Shown here in pieces: positions 32,971 through 41,472 of a stretch of 64,000 nucleotides of DNA. The translations under genes and the position numbers were made by a program. The DNA is from JAEVLT01 sp964484065 (GTDB lineage Bacteria > Bacillota > Bacilli > Bacillales > Cytobacillaceae). The stretch spans positions 1 to 64,000 of the forward strand of contig CAZAEW010000014.1 of assembly GCA_964484065.1 (NCBI GenBank), written 5' to 3'. The stretch's first letter is position 1. Each line of letters opens with the position of its first letter. The notes beneath the pieces were generated by a model, which was not told the origin of the DNA, did no database searches, and saw only the letters and a program-made list of their open reading frames with translations.

Positions 32971-33726
32971 TTTAATCTCAATAATTTCCCCATTTTCAGG
33001 AACAGAAATTGTATTTTCTAGTTGGTTTTGTCTTATATAATCCCGAACTTCTTCCCGTTTTAGTAAACAGTGATTCCAAGATTCCATATGGGAAATGATT
33101 AGTTTCGTGTGCGGCGATGATTGTCTTATTTTTCCAATATCAGCAATCCCCATTGTAATCGGACAGCCTGCCAGGAAACGTGCTTCCCCTGCAAAAACGA
33201 TGGCAGCATCAGGAGAAAAATAGTCAAAATTATCCTTTATATCTGAATACCATACACTATCTCCAATAATATATAAGGACCGCTCATCTTTTGCCCTAAA
33301 TATAAATCCGGAAACAGGACCCATTGCCTTTGCGAGCAAGCCATGGCCGTGTCTTCCTTCTGTTCGAATCAGTTCAATCTCCTGCCAAACATATTTCTTA
33401 CCTACTGCTATGACTTGTTCAAATCCCTTATCTTTCATTAATTGCTCATCTGCAGGCTGGCAAAATAAAGGCAAATTCTTTGGCAAACTTGAAATAGCTC
33501 GCTCATCAAAATGATCACGGTGTGAGTGTGTAACAATAATAGCATCAATATCTACCAGTCTCTCAAGATTGACCGGCAATGCAAATAAAGGATTATTTAA
33601 ATGCTGATTGGGGGAATTAGGAACAGGTGCAAGTGTCCCCTTCTCGCTAAACATAGGGTCTAACAGGAATTTTAGACCTTTATAATTAATAAGGTGTGTT
33701 GCATGGCGTATTAATTGAATCTGCAT
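32968..33726 (-). CDS. MBL-fold metal-dependent hydrolase, UlaG-like
   Basis: A 252-residue metallo-beta-lactamase-fold protein. The metal motif HxHxDH is H67, H69, D71 and H72 in THSHRDHFDE. The strand-turn signatures GLKFLLDPMF, LYIIGDSVWYSD and KLIISHMESWNHC match the UlaG/YcjG-like MBL hydrolases rather than true beta-lactamases. It is cytoplasmic. ATG 33726 follows AAGGAGAGA. The substrate is unknown. Confidence 0.85.
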   Translation of the reverse strand: MQIQLIRHATHLINYKGLKFLLDPMFSEKGTLAPVPNSPNQHLNNPLFALPVNLERLVDIDAIIVTHSHRDHFDERAISSLPKNLPLFCQPADEQLMKDKGFEQVIAVGKKYVWQEIELIRTEGRHGHGLLAKAMGPVSGFIFRAKDERSLYIIGDSVWYSDIKDNFDYFSPDAAIVFAGEARFLAGCPITMGIADIGKIRQSSPHTKLIISHMESWNHCLLKREEVRDYIRQNQLENTISVPENGEIIEIK

Positions 33727-33951
33727 CGATTTTTCTCTCCTTAAATGTTTTCTTACAGACTATTGTATGTTTTCCACCTATTTACCAACAGCGCCTGCTG
33801 AAAAGGATATCTGAACTTTTGTTTCATCATGAAAGAAATTAACTTACAATAAAATAAAGGCTGTTTTCGTAAAGATTGTTGTTTTTCTAATTTTGTCTTT
33901 TCCCTTTTAGAATTCTTATTCGGACTTGGTTCCCTTTGAATTCACCTATGC

Positions 33952-34186
33952 AGTCAAAAGTTTGGCTACCTTTGGACATCCCAATGCAAAAAAGGAGGGC
34001 TCATGTCCGAAGTTTGAGTATCTTCGGACGCCAAAGCGATAAAATTGAAGGCTTATGTCCGAAGTTTGAGTATCTTCAGACACCAGAGCGAAAAAATCGA
34101 AGGTTCATGTCCGAAGGTTAAGGATCTTCCGACACCACAGAGTAAAAAACGAGGGTTGATGTCCGAAGCTTGAGTCACTTCGAACA
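33952..34186. repeat. Tandem palindromic array 1, 52-bp unit, five copies
   Basis: Left arms start at 33952, 34004, 34056, 34108 and 34160, exactly 52 bases apart. Each unit is TGTCCGAAG (9), a 9-base loop such as TTTGAGTAT, CTTCGGACA (9) and a 25-base spacer. The first copy is degenerate in both arms and the last has CTTCGAACA. There is no supported reading frame. It fills most of the 546-base gap between the MBL and Lrp genes; the remainder (33727-33950) shows nothing else except one isolated TTCGGACT. Confidence 0.9.
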
Positions 34187-34272
34187 TCACAGTCCAAAGT
34201 TTACCTTGAGCAACAAAGTATACGAAAAGAGCCAAAATAAAAAAACACTTACTTTTCTAGGGGAGAATCGGT

Positions 34273-34683
34273 ATGGATGACATTGACTTTCAAATTCTAA
34301 AAATTTTAAAAGAAAATTCCCGTAAACCCTGGAAGGAAATCGGAGAATCGATACATATGACAGGCCAGGCGGTGGGCAATAGAATTCGCCGGATGGAGGA
34401 AGAGGGAATCATTGAACAATACACCATTGCAGTTGATGAACGAAAGCTTGGAAAAAGTATTCAAGCGTTTATTACTGTTTTTTTAAAATCAAATCAGCAT
34501 CTTGAATTTCAAAAATACCTCAAAGGAAATCCAGATATCAAAGAAGTTCACCGTATAAGCGGTGAAGGCTGCTATATAATTCAGGCCAGACTTTCCGATC
34601 AATTAGCTTTAAATCATACACTTGATGAAATACTCAAATATGCGAACTATAGGGTTAATATATCCATTGGGAAAATAAAATAA
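34273..34683 (+). CDS. Lrp/AsnC-family regulator
   Basis: A 136-residue regulator. The N-terminal helix-turn-helix (MDDIDFQILKILKENSR, IGESIHMTGQAVGNRIRRMEEEGII) is followed by the RAM effector domain (FITVFLKSN, IKEVHRISGEGCYIIQARL). ATG 34273 follows AGGGGAGA. It begins 87 bases after the last unit of array 1. The target genes are unknown. Confidence 0.88.
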   Translation: MDDIDFQILKILKENSRKPWKEIGESIHMTGQAVGNRIRRMEEEGIIEQYTIAVDERKLGKSIQAFITVFLKSNQHLEFQKYLKGNPDIKEVHRISGEGCYIIQARLSDQLALNHTLDEILKYANYRVNISIGKIK

Positions 34684-34805
34684 AAAAACCGTATAAAGGA
34701 GAACTTATTCATATAGAAGAAAGTAAATGAGGTTAGCCAACAATGAATAAACGTGTCCATTTATGATAACATATACGGGAATCTTAAAAGAGGAAGTGAG
34801 CTTAA

Positions 34806-35162
34806 GTGATAAACATAACAATTCCAAAAGCTGATGTGACAATTACCAAAAAGGATAATCCAGAACTAAGTAATATTTATGGTTTTACTGATTTTCACCT
34901 TATCCCAAGAGATAAAGGCGGCATTTTTATGTTTTACAATGATAAAGGGGAATTATTGTTTGTAGGTAAGGCCAGAAAGTTAAGACAAAGAATTAAAAAA
35001 CATTTTGAGGATAATGTATCTCCTGTCAAAATACACAGAGATGAAGTTGCTAAGATTGCTGTTTGTATAGTTGAAGACCCTGTACATAGAGAAATTTATG
35101 AAACTTATGTCGTTAATGAATTAAAGGCAAAGTACAATGTTGATAAAGTTTTTTATCGCTAA
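34806..35162 (+). CDS. GIY-YIG domain small nuclease-like protein
   Basis: A 118-residue protein. The single recognised domain is GIY-YIG-like, with GGIFMFYNDKGELLFVGKA as the core and LRQRIKKHF after it. IYETYVVNELKAKYNVDK supplies the conserved helix with glutamate. GTG 34806 follows GAGGAAGTGAG. It is short and lacks a DNA-binding partner domain, like UvrC-related small GIY-YIG proteins. It does not look like an intron homing enzyme because the flanks are ordinary genes. Confidence 0.75.
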   Translation: MINITIPKADVTITKKDNPELSNIYGFTDFHLIPRDKGGIFMFYNDKGELLFVGKARKLRQRIKKHFEDNVSPVKIHRDEVAKIAVCIVEDPVHREIYETYVVNELKAKYNVDKVFYR

Positions 35163-35218
35163 AACGTAAAGGAAACTTTTATTTTGCTATAATGATAAAT
35201 TAAAGGGGGTGCTTACAG

Positions 35219-35302
35219 ATGGAGAATCATATAAGATTGTCTGGTACTTCTTCCACTCATGCAAAGCCTGTTATTGGAAAGGCGATACTTTGCATGGGGT
35301 GA
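35219..35302 (+). CDS. Possible 27-residue peptide
   Basis: A short frame, beginning MENHIRLSGTSST and ending LCMG, with a good ribosome site (AAAGGGGGTG) six bases before ATG 35219 and TATAAT at 35188-35193. There is no signal peptide or membrane segment. It may be a real small protein or a leader for the CD3324-like gene, 90 bases later. A direct repeat of GCAAAGC/GCTTTGC-type sequence lies around it. Low certainty. Confidence 0.35.
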   Translation: MENHIRLSGTSSTHAKPVIGKAILCMG

Positions 35303-35391
35303 AACATTTAATTTTATCGCTGAACAAGCTTTTCTAATATTTTGGCTTTGCACCTTATTTTTTTCAAAATCAAAATAAGGGGCGGGCACAA

Positions 35392-35661
35392 TTGAAATAT
35401 ATGAATGCAAACAAAGTTTTACCTGAACAGCTAATCGTGGAAATCCAAAAGTATGTCCAGGGGGAAACTCTTTACATTCCTAAGCCGGAAACGGAGCATC
35501 GCAAGTGGGGAACTTCAAGCGGCGGAAGACGGCTGCTTGACCGCCGTAATGCCGCCATTAGAAATTCTTTTATAAGCGGCAGCAGTATTCAGCACCTGGC
35601 AAAGGAATATTACCTCTCGACCGAAACCATCAAAAAAATTGTGTATTCACATAAAAAGTAG
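35392..35661 (+). CDS. CD3324-like small DNA-binding protein
   Basis: An 89-residue protein resembling the CD3324/Mor-activator-type family. LPEQLIVEIQKYVQGETLYIP is followed by a basic turn (KWGTSSGGRRLLDRRN) and a C-terminal helix-turn-helix (IQHLAKEYYLSTETIKKIVYS). The start is TTG 35392 with GGGGCGGG upstream; ATG 35401 is less well placed. Probably a small transcription factor; the target is unknown. Confidence 0.7.
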   Translation: MKYMNANKVLPEQLIVEIQKYVQGETLYIPKPETEHRKWGTSSGGRRLLDRRNAAIRNSFISGSSIQHLAKEYYLSTETIKKIVYSHKK

Positions 35662-35788
35662 AAGAGCAGCACTGGTGAACATCTTTCATCAGTGCTGTTC
35701 TTATGTAAAAAACGTTTCTAAGTTGTTTTTTCCATTTTAGAAGTTTGCCGCATTACTTAAAATGAGTGAAGAGAAGGAATCAACTTGA

Positions 35789-36454
35789 ATGGAGATAGAC
35801 GAAATGCCCGAAAAATTTATTAAAAATGAACAGTTGAATTTTATAAAAAAACAGATTGCTTTAATTAAGGACAGCGTCAAAAAGAACGTGCCCCAAAACG
35901 TTTTGGCTGCTGTGATCGACTTAGCCAATGCTAAAATCCTGGACCTCTTTCCAAATGCCTATTTGGAACAACAAGAAATGCTGGATCTTTCCAGACTGAA
36001 AACAGATAAAGAGTATGAGCAATATATCCAGCATCTTTCAGGTTTTTTGCTGCCCTTTCCAAAAATCACCGAGCAGCAGCTGAAAAAAATGTTCCCGAAG
36101 AATAAAAAGTTAAAGCTGCCTGATTTATCAAATATTGACCACAGCCAGCTGACCTATTTAAGCTGGAACGACCTAAGATCCAATAAAAAAATTATCGTAT
36201 ATGAGGTGGAGGGAAAATTGGTCGGCATTGAAGGCGAATTTGCTCCAACCAGTAAAAAAAATCTTTGTTCCTTCTGCAATCAAATTGGAGAGGTTGCCTA
36301 TTTTTCTACTGTTACAAAAGCAAAAAAGTCTAAAAATCCTGATTACTATAAAGCCATCGGCAATCTTATTTGCGCCGACAGCAGCGAATGCAATAAAAAA
36401 ATAACCAATGTTGACTATTTAACCACTTTTCTTAAAGACTCACTGGAAATGTGA
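35789..36454 (+). CDS. FusB/FusC-like EF-G-binding protein
   Basis: A 221-residue two-domain protein. The N-terminal helical part (FIKNEQLNFIKKQIALIKDS) and the C-terminal zinc-binding part (NLCSFCNQIGEVAYFS, then LICADSSECNKKI, a four-cysteine set) match the FusB family. These bind elongation factor G and can free ribosomes stalled by fusidic acid; Bacillus chromosomal members have an unclear normal role. The start may be ATG 35789 or ATG 35804, the latter with GGAG nine bases upstream. Confidence 0.83.
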   Translation: MEIDEMPEKFIKNEQLNFIKKQIALIKDSVKKNVPQNVLAAVIDLANAKILDLFPNAYLEQQEMLDLSRLKTDKEYEQYIQHLSGFLLPFPKITEQQLKKMFPKNKKLKLPDLSNIDHSQLTYLSWNDLRSNKKIIVYEVEGKLVGIEGEFAPTSKKNLCSFCNQIGEVAYFSTVTKAKKSKNPDYYKAIGNLICADSSECNKKITNVDYLTTFLKDSLEM

Positions 36455-36480
36455 AGATCAAGTTGTTTTTCATAAGTTAG

Positions 36481-36510
36481 ACTCCTATCTTTATAGATAT
36501 GGAGTTTTTT
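36481..36510 (+). terminator. Terminator after the EF-G-binding protein gene
   Basis: ACTCCTATC pairs with GATATGGAGT around TTTATA, then TTTTTT. Confidence 0.82.
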
Positions 36511-36520
36511 ATGTTAGGAG

Positions 36521-37219
36521 TCATAATGCTTTATTTTTTTCTCTAACAAAGGAAAGAATATAGCCTTTCCTTCTAATATTTTCAATGCAAATATTTTGCT
36601 GTGTTTTCTTCCGTATCCGATAGATGATGGTATTTATTTCTTCATTACTAACATCAGGAATCTCCCCGTTAAGAGGCGGCCTTTCCTCCCAAACAAATTT
36701 GATCAGCTCTTCCTTTAAGACAATTTGATTTCTGTTTTGTATCAAAAAATCGATACATTTATATTCCTTTTCGGAAAATTGGTAAAGATTATTTTGTATT
36801 TTAAGTTCTTGCTTAATAGGATCTAAATAAAAATCAGCAGTCAGCTTTTTATCCAAATTTCCAAAAACGGGTACTAAATCTAAGGTTGCATCTAAATCAC
36901 TTGAAAAAGTAAGGGTAATAAGATTATTAGAAAGCGAGATTTTGTCTGAGTGGTTCAGCCGGAATTCTTCAAATGCCTTCAAGCGTTTATTGTTGATAAG
37001 GGTCCCATGCTTACTGTTCAAATCTTTAATGTAAAAATGTCCATTTTTTTGATAAATGCTGATGTGCTTTCTTGATACAAAAATATTATTGAAGGAAATA
37101 TCAGGTTTCCAATTGCTTCCTTCTCTTCCGATGATCATATTTGGGCTATCTAATGGAATAAAGGCACCTTTTTCAAACGGAGTGCCATGGTCAACGATTA
37201 AAAAATGTGATGTATTCAT
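36521..37219 (-). CDS. FHA domain-winged helix fusion protein
   Basis: A 232-residue protein. Residues about 25-105 are an FHA phosphopeptide-binding domain (NMIIGREGSNW, VSRKHISIYQ, DLNSKHGTLINN, with the conserved GRE, SRKH and GT..N residues). Residues about 140-228 form an OmpR/PhoB-type winged helix (FSEKEYKCIDFLIQN, INTIIYRIRKKTQQ, IENIRRKGYIL). There is no receiver domain. The layout suggests transcription control switched by a phosphothreonine partner, but no Ser/Thr kinase is in view. ATG 37219 follows GGAGAGA. Confidence 0.82.
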   Translation of the reverse strand: MNTSHFLIVDHGTPFEKGAFIPLDSPNMIIGREGSNWKPDISFNNIFVSRKHISIYQKNGHFYIKDLNSKHGTLINNKRLKAFEEFRLNHSDKISLSNNLITLTFSSDLDATLDLVPVFGNLDKKLTADFYLDPIKQELKIQNNLYQFSEKEYKCIDFLIQNRNQIVLKEELIKFVWEERPPLNGEIPDVSNEEINTIIYRIRKKTQQNICIENIRRKGYILSFVREKNKAL

Positions 37220-37422
37220 AATCTTCTCTCCTAAAATATCAGAGGATTATCATAGATTTATTATTTTTAAACTATTGAGCAAGTGTTTCGCTTTTCTATA
37301 AACTCTAGATGTATTCAAGATTGATTTTATCAAATAAATCAACGAGAGAATAGAAATGGCGGAAATTAAAAAAGTGTCCTTTTAAAGGCTATGCTTTTAC
37401 CAGGAAGGCAGGAATAAGTATC

Positions 37423-40062
37423 ATGGCAGAAGACTATCGGTCTCGCACAGAGCGAAAAAAAATACAAGGACAGCAAAAACGATATTCAAAACAGAAAGAG
37501 AACAAGAAACAGAAAGAAAGGTCCCGGAGAAAACTTCTATTTATTTTTCTTATACTAGGGTGCGTCATGTTCTTGCTCGGGGCCGGATCATTATTTTGGA
37601 TTATCAAGGACGCTCCGAAGTTTGACGAAACTCTTTTAAAGGATCCGTTATCATCCAAGCTATATGCCAGTGATGGAAAAACTATCATTGCAGAGGTTGG
37701 TACAGAAAAACGGGATAAAATTACTATTAAGCAAATACCAGATGTTCTGAAAAATGCTGTTTTGGCTACGGAGGATGCGCGTTTTTATCAGCATCATGGA
37801 ATTGATGTTAAACGGACACTTGTAGCGGTTTGGACGGATATAACCACCGGTTCCTCTCAAGGCGGCAGTACAATTACACAACAAATGGTGAAAAATTCAT
37901 TCTTATCAACCGAAAAAACTCCGGTAAGAAAGATTCAGGAATGGTATCTGGCCATTCAATTAGAAAGAAGGTTCTCTAAAGATCAAATTCTCGAAATGTA
38001 TTTTAACAAAAACTCATATGGCAGTGATGTATACGGTGTCGCAAAAGCAGCTGAACGATTCTTTGGACTAGGGCCAAATGAGTTAGATAAGTTAACACTG
38101 GAACAAGCTGCACTTCTGGCGGGGATCCCGCAAAGTCCAAACAATTATATTCCTACCGATGAAGGTAATCTTGCTGCTGCGGAAAAACGCAGAAATATGG
38201 TTCTGCAATATATGCATAGACATGGGTATATTTCCAAGGCGAAAATGATCAGAGCACAAAGTACGCCGATAGAGGATACGTTACATATTCAACAAAAATC
38301 ATCAAATAAGTATCAGGCATTTGTTGATACTGTCATTGCAGAAGTTCAAACAAAAACACATGCCAACATCTTTGAAGATGGATTAAAAATTTTCACAACC
38401 ATTGATCCAAAAATCCAACAAATCACGCAAGATGTCCTTTCGACAAATACGTATATTAATTATCCGAATAATAATAACTTACAGTCGGCTGCTGTAATTC
38501 TGGATACTCAAACTGGTGCAATTAAAGCTATTGGAGGAGGGCGGAATTATCAAACCGGAGGATTTAACTATGCGACAGCGATTAAACGTCAACCCGGTTC
38601 TACTATTAAGCCCATTCTTGATTACGGACCAGCAATCGAAAAATTCAAATGGTCTACCGGACACATTCTTAAGGACGAAAAATACCAATACACAAATGGA
38701 GCTCCCATTCGCAATGCAAATCGCACCTATGCGGGAAATCAAACGATTAGAGATCATCTGGTCTGGTCACGAAACATTCCTGCTTTAAAAACCTTTCAGT
38801 CCGTAGGTGCGGATTACGCGAAAAATTTTGCAAATAGTCTTGGCTTTCCCATTTCAAATGTACAAAAGGCAAATGAGTCAATTGCTATTGGTGCCATCGA
38901 TGCGGCATCTCCTCTGATAATGGCCGGAGCATATGCCGCATTTGGTAATGGCGGTTACTATATTAAACCGTACACTGTTTCAAAAATTATTTATTCAGAC
39001 GGAACAGAGAAAATATTAGTTTCTGATAAAAAGAAAGTAATGGCAGATTCTACTGCCTTCCTAATCACGGATATGTTGCGAACAGCAGTGGATTCAGGAA
39101 CAGGAGCAAAGGCAAATCTCCCATATCTTGACCTAGCAGGTAAAACAGGAACAACAAGCTTTGATCAATCAGCAATAGAAAAATATGGTTTGCCGGAGAA
39201 TGCGACAAGAGATGCCTGGTTTGTAGGGTATACGCCACAATACACCGGTGCGGTTTGGACCGGCTACACCCAAACAAAATCATCTGATGACTATTTAGGG
39301 ACCAGCAGCGCGGACTTCTCTAAACTAGTTTTTAAAGCAATCATGTCAGGGTCAGCTGCAAGCACTGAAAGATTTAAACAGCCAAGCAGTGTTGAAAAAT
39401 CAGGTAATGAATACTATGTAAAACGCGGTGAAAGGCCGCCATCGACTCAGTCTAATAAACCAACAAATATTCAGGCAAAATATGACGAAGCTTCAGATAG
39501 TATTCAATTATCCTGGAATTACTTGGCGGAAAGCAGTACGAAAACAACATTTGAGGTTTCTTATACAGTGAATGGAATTACAACAAAATTAACATCTACA
39601 AGCGATATGCAGGCAAAGCTCCAAAACCCGGAAAAAGGAAAGCCATATACCTTTAATATTCTTGCAATTTCGGAAGGCTCTGCAAGTAATTCAGTTTCTG
39701 TTTCCATAACTGTTAATGATAGCGGAAGGTTGCCAAACAGTCCAAGCAGGTTACAGGCACTATACGATAAAAGTTCCAATCGTATTATGATTAGTTGGAA
39801 TAATACCAATACGCAAAATGTCATATATACAGTTACTTATACTGTGAATAACAGCACACATACATTAACGGCCGTATCAGGATCAACTGCCACATTAAGT
39901 AACCCGCAGCCGGGACAAACATATGTCATAACGATAGTTGCCTCAAATAATGCAGGTACTAGTGAACCTGTCTCGGACTCCGTTACAGTAGATAATATTG
40001 AAAACGGCAATGGCGGAGTCAATCAATCTAAGACAGGAGATACGAATAACACGCGGCAATAA
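37423..40062 (+). CDS. Class A penicillin-binding protein with two fibronectin III domains
   Basis: An 879-residue bifunctional peptidoglycan synthase. A basic cytoplasmic tail (1-35) is followed by one membrane helix (about 36-60). Glycosyltransferase 51 spans about 75-250 (catalytic E117 in ATEDARFYQHHG, and GGSTITQQMVKN). The transpeptidase has S393-T-I-K396, S449-R-N451 and K574-T-G576. Two fibronectin type III-like domains occupy about 674-765 and 768-860. It polymerises and cross-links glycan outside the membrane. It is not next to recU, unlike classic ponA, so no symbol is given. The start is ATG 37423 with AGGAAT upstream. Confidence 0.92.
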   Translation: MAEDYRSRTERKKIQGQQKRYSKQKENKKQKERSRRKLLFIFLILGCVMFLLGAGSLFWIIKDAPKFDETLLKDPLSSKLYASDGKTIIAEVGTEKRDKITIKQIPDVLKNAVLATEDARFYQHHGIDVKRTLVAVWTDITTGSSQGGSTITQQMVKNSFLSTEKTPVRKIQEWYLAIQLERRFSKDQILEMYFNKNSYGSDVYGVAKAAERFFGLGPNELDKLTLEQAALLAGIPQSPNNYIPTDEGNLAAAEKRRNMVLQYMHRHGYISKAKMIRAQSTPIEDTLHIQQKSSNKYQAFVDTVIAEVQTKTHANIFEDGLKIFTTIDPKIQQITQDVLSTNTYINYPNNNNLQSAAVILDTQTGAIKAIGGGRNYQTGGFNYATAIKRQPGSTIKPILDYGPAIEKFKWSTGHILKDEKYQYTNGAPIRNANRTYAGNQTIRDHLVWSRNIPALKTFQSVGADYAKNFANSLGFPISNVQKANESIAIGAIDAASPLIMAGAYAAFGNGGYYIKPYTVSKIIYSDGTEKILVSDKKKVMADSTAFLITDMLRTAVDSGTGAKANLPYLDLAGKTGTTSFDQSAIEKYGLPENATRDAWFVGYTPQYTGAVWTGYTQTKSSDDYLGTSSADFSKLVFKAIMSGSAASTERFKQPSSVEKSGNEYYVKRGERPPSTQSNKPTNIQAKYDEASDSIQLSWNYLAESSTKTTFEVSYTVNGITTKLTSTSDMQAKLQNPEKGKPYTFNILAISEGSASNSVSVSITVNDSGRLPNSPSRLQALYDKSSNRIMISWNNTNTQNVIYTVTYTVNNSTHTLTAVSGSTATLSNPQPGQTYVITIVASNNAGTSEPVSDSVTVDNIENGNGGVNQSKTGDTNNTRQ

Positions 40063-40084
40063 TCAATAATTAGGAAGCCTGAGC

Positions 40085-40300
40085 TTAAGCAGATAATCCT
40101 ATTAGTTTCATCAATCTAATGATGATTTGATTAAGCCCAATTAGTTTAAATCCCAGGACATGTAATTCACTTAAAGCAAAAGCAAAACAGAGTATGGCGG
40201 TATAACTGATTTTTGCCGCCAGACCCTTTCTTTTCCATACCTTTCGGAAATCAAGCAACAGCATACCAAGAAAGATTAAAATCAGTACACATGCAGCCAT
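40085..40300 (-). CDS. Small two-helix membrane protein of the germination operon
   Basis: A 71-residue protein with two hydrophobic helices (AACVLILIFLGMLLLDF and YTAILCFAFALSELHVLGF) joined by a basic loop (RKVWKRKGLAAK). Its ATG overlaps the stop of the Ger(x)C gene (TAATG), so it is translationally coupled. Small two-helix D subunits accompany several GerA-type operons in Bacillus and alter germination rate; this is the likely role here. Confidence 0.72.
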   Translation of the reverse strand: MAACVLILIFLGMLLLDFRKVWKRKGLAAKISYTAILCFAFALSELHVLGFKLIGLNQIIIRLMKLIGLSA

Positions 40301-41472
40301 TATTCTTCCAATTCCTTTTTTGTTAATTCTGTGGGTTCAATGATCAGTCCCGACCTTCTAATATTGGATTCAATTTGAATATTAAAGCTTACATGATTTA
40401 AGTAATCTTTGCTTTTCCCGATAGTATCCCAAGTATTTGGATAGTATCTCTTTAGTTCTCTGCCAATTCCAAAAATATCTGCCTGCAGCTTTTTTGATTG
40501 GGCAAATTCGGTTTTCACATAGCTTTCAATGATTTTGCCTATTTGTTTTTCCACCTCTTTTTCATTTTGACTTTTTAATAAATTTACGGGGCATGTCTGG
40601 TCCGATAAATTCCCTTCAAGTGCTATTTTCATATTCATTTGGATCCTTCCATGATGAACATGAGGCTTTATTTTATTTTTAAAATCAGTTATTTGAAAAG
40701 TAAAGTGTCCCTTTTTAGACATGGGACATACGCCGTCTAATATGGTGTTCTTTAAATTATTAAACACAATTTCTGTGCCCATTGTGGCAGGCCCTTTCAT
40801 AAAGCCTGCCATCTTATCGCCTTTAAAAATGGAGACACCTGTTAATTGGTAGGTCTCGACCTTTCCTCGGATCTTTTTTGGTTCAATGACATCCAATACG
40901 GGATCAATACCGGGAGTATTTAGCTGGGACGTTAAATCCCGAAGTCTTATTTGCCTGGCTGTAATTTGTTTCAAATTTGCTCGGTGAAGTAAATCGACCA
41001 TCGATTTTGCAGAGATATTACCCAGTTCAATTTTTTTATTTAATATGTTTTCGGCGGAACCTCTCGTTACCACAACATAAGAACCGGCCCGGCTGTCTTT
41101 ATCCCTTTCAAACCATGAAATTAAGGGGGAAATCCCCTCCCTTGCCAAGGCCTCGCTAAAAATAATGATTTGCAGGTGGGCCCAATATAATTGTCTAGGT
41201 GAAATCTTGTTCAAATGATTTATGGCATCCATGACCGTATTACCTTTTGCGGAAAGTGACCATGTTGGAATTTCCGAACCAGAGCTTTTTTGCTGTGAAC
41301 CGCCCCCAGATGTGGGTTTAATTACTTGGGCTGTAACTTTGTATAACCCGCTGGGCTCCAGGTCAATCCCTGCTCCAACGATTACCGCGACCTCATTTAG
41401 TTCCTTTTTATCCCAGCAACCGCATAAAAGCATCAAACCGATTAACAGCATGCTTATCCTGATCATCTTCAC
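40300..41472 (-). CDS. Spore germination receptor C subunit, Ger(x)C lipoprotein
   Basis: A 390-residue lipoprotein of the Ger(x)C/GerAC family. The signal peptide ends with the lipobox LCGC (Cys19), then WDKKELNEVAVIVGAGID, the family signature. Later motifs include PRQLYWAHLQIIIFSEALAREG and SRAGSYVVVTRG. It sits on the outer face of the spore inner membrane as part of a nutrient germinant receptor. It overlaps the A subunit by four bases and is followed by the small D-type protein. Confidence 0.92.
   Translation of the reverse strand: MKMIRISMLLIGLMLLCGCWDKKELNEVAVIVGAGIDLEPSGLYKVTAQVIKPTSGGGSQQKSSGSEIPTWSLSAKGNTVMDAINHLNKISPRQLYWAHLQIIIFSEALAREGISPLISWFERDKDSRAGSYVVVTRGSAENILNKKIELGNISAKSMVDLLHRANLKQITARQIRLRDLTSQLNTPGIDPVLDVIEPKKIRGKVETYQLTGVSIFKGDKMAGFMKGPATMGTEIVFNNLKNTILDGVCPMSKKGHFTFQITDFKNKIKPHVHHGRIQMNMKIALEGNLSDQTCPVNLLKSQNEKEVEKQIGKIIESYVKTEFAQSKKLQADIFGIGRELKRYYPNTWDTIGKSKDYLNHVSFNIQIESNIRRSGLIIEPTELTKKELEE

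Noticed and set aside
33952..34186. CRISPR array
   Set aside because: Spacers are similar to each other rather than unique, the repeat part is a hairpin with a changing loop, and no cas gene is in the window. The same holds for array 2.
34806..35162. Homing endonuclease or group I intron from the GIY-YIG domain
   Set aside because: No intron structure, no interrupted gene, and no DNA-binding extension.
35789..36454. Acquired fusidic acid resistance gene
   Set aside because: The FusB-like protein sits among ordinary chromosomal genes with matching base composition and no mobile element; chromosomal relatives are common in bacilli.
37423..40062. Naming the class A PBP ponA
   Set aside because: The fibronectin tail fits, but the recU neighbour is absent and other class A PBPs cannot be excluded without comparison.
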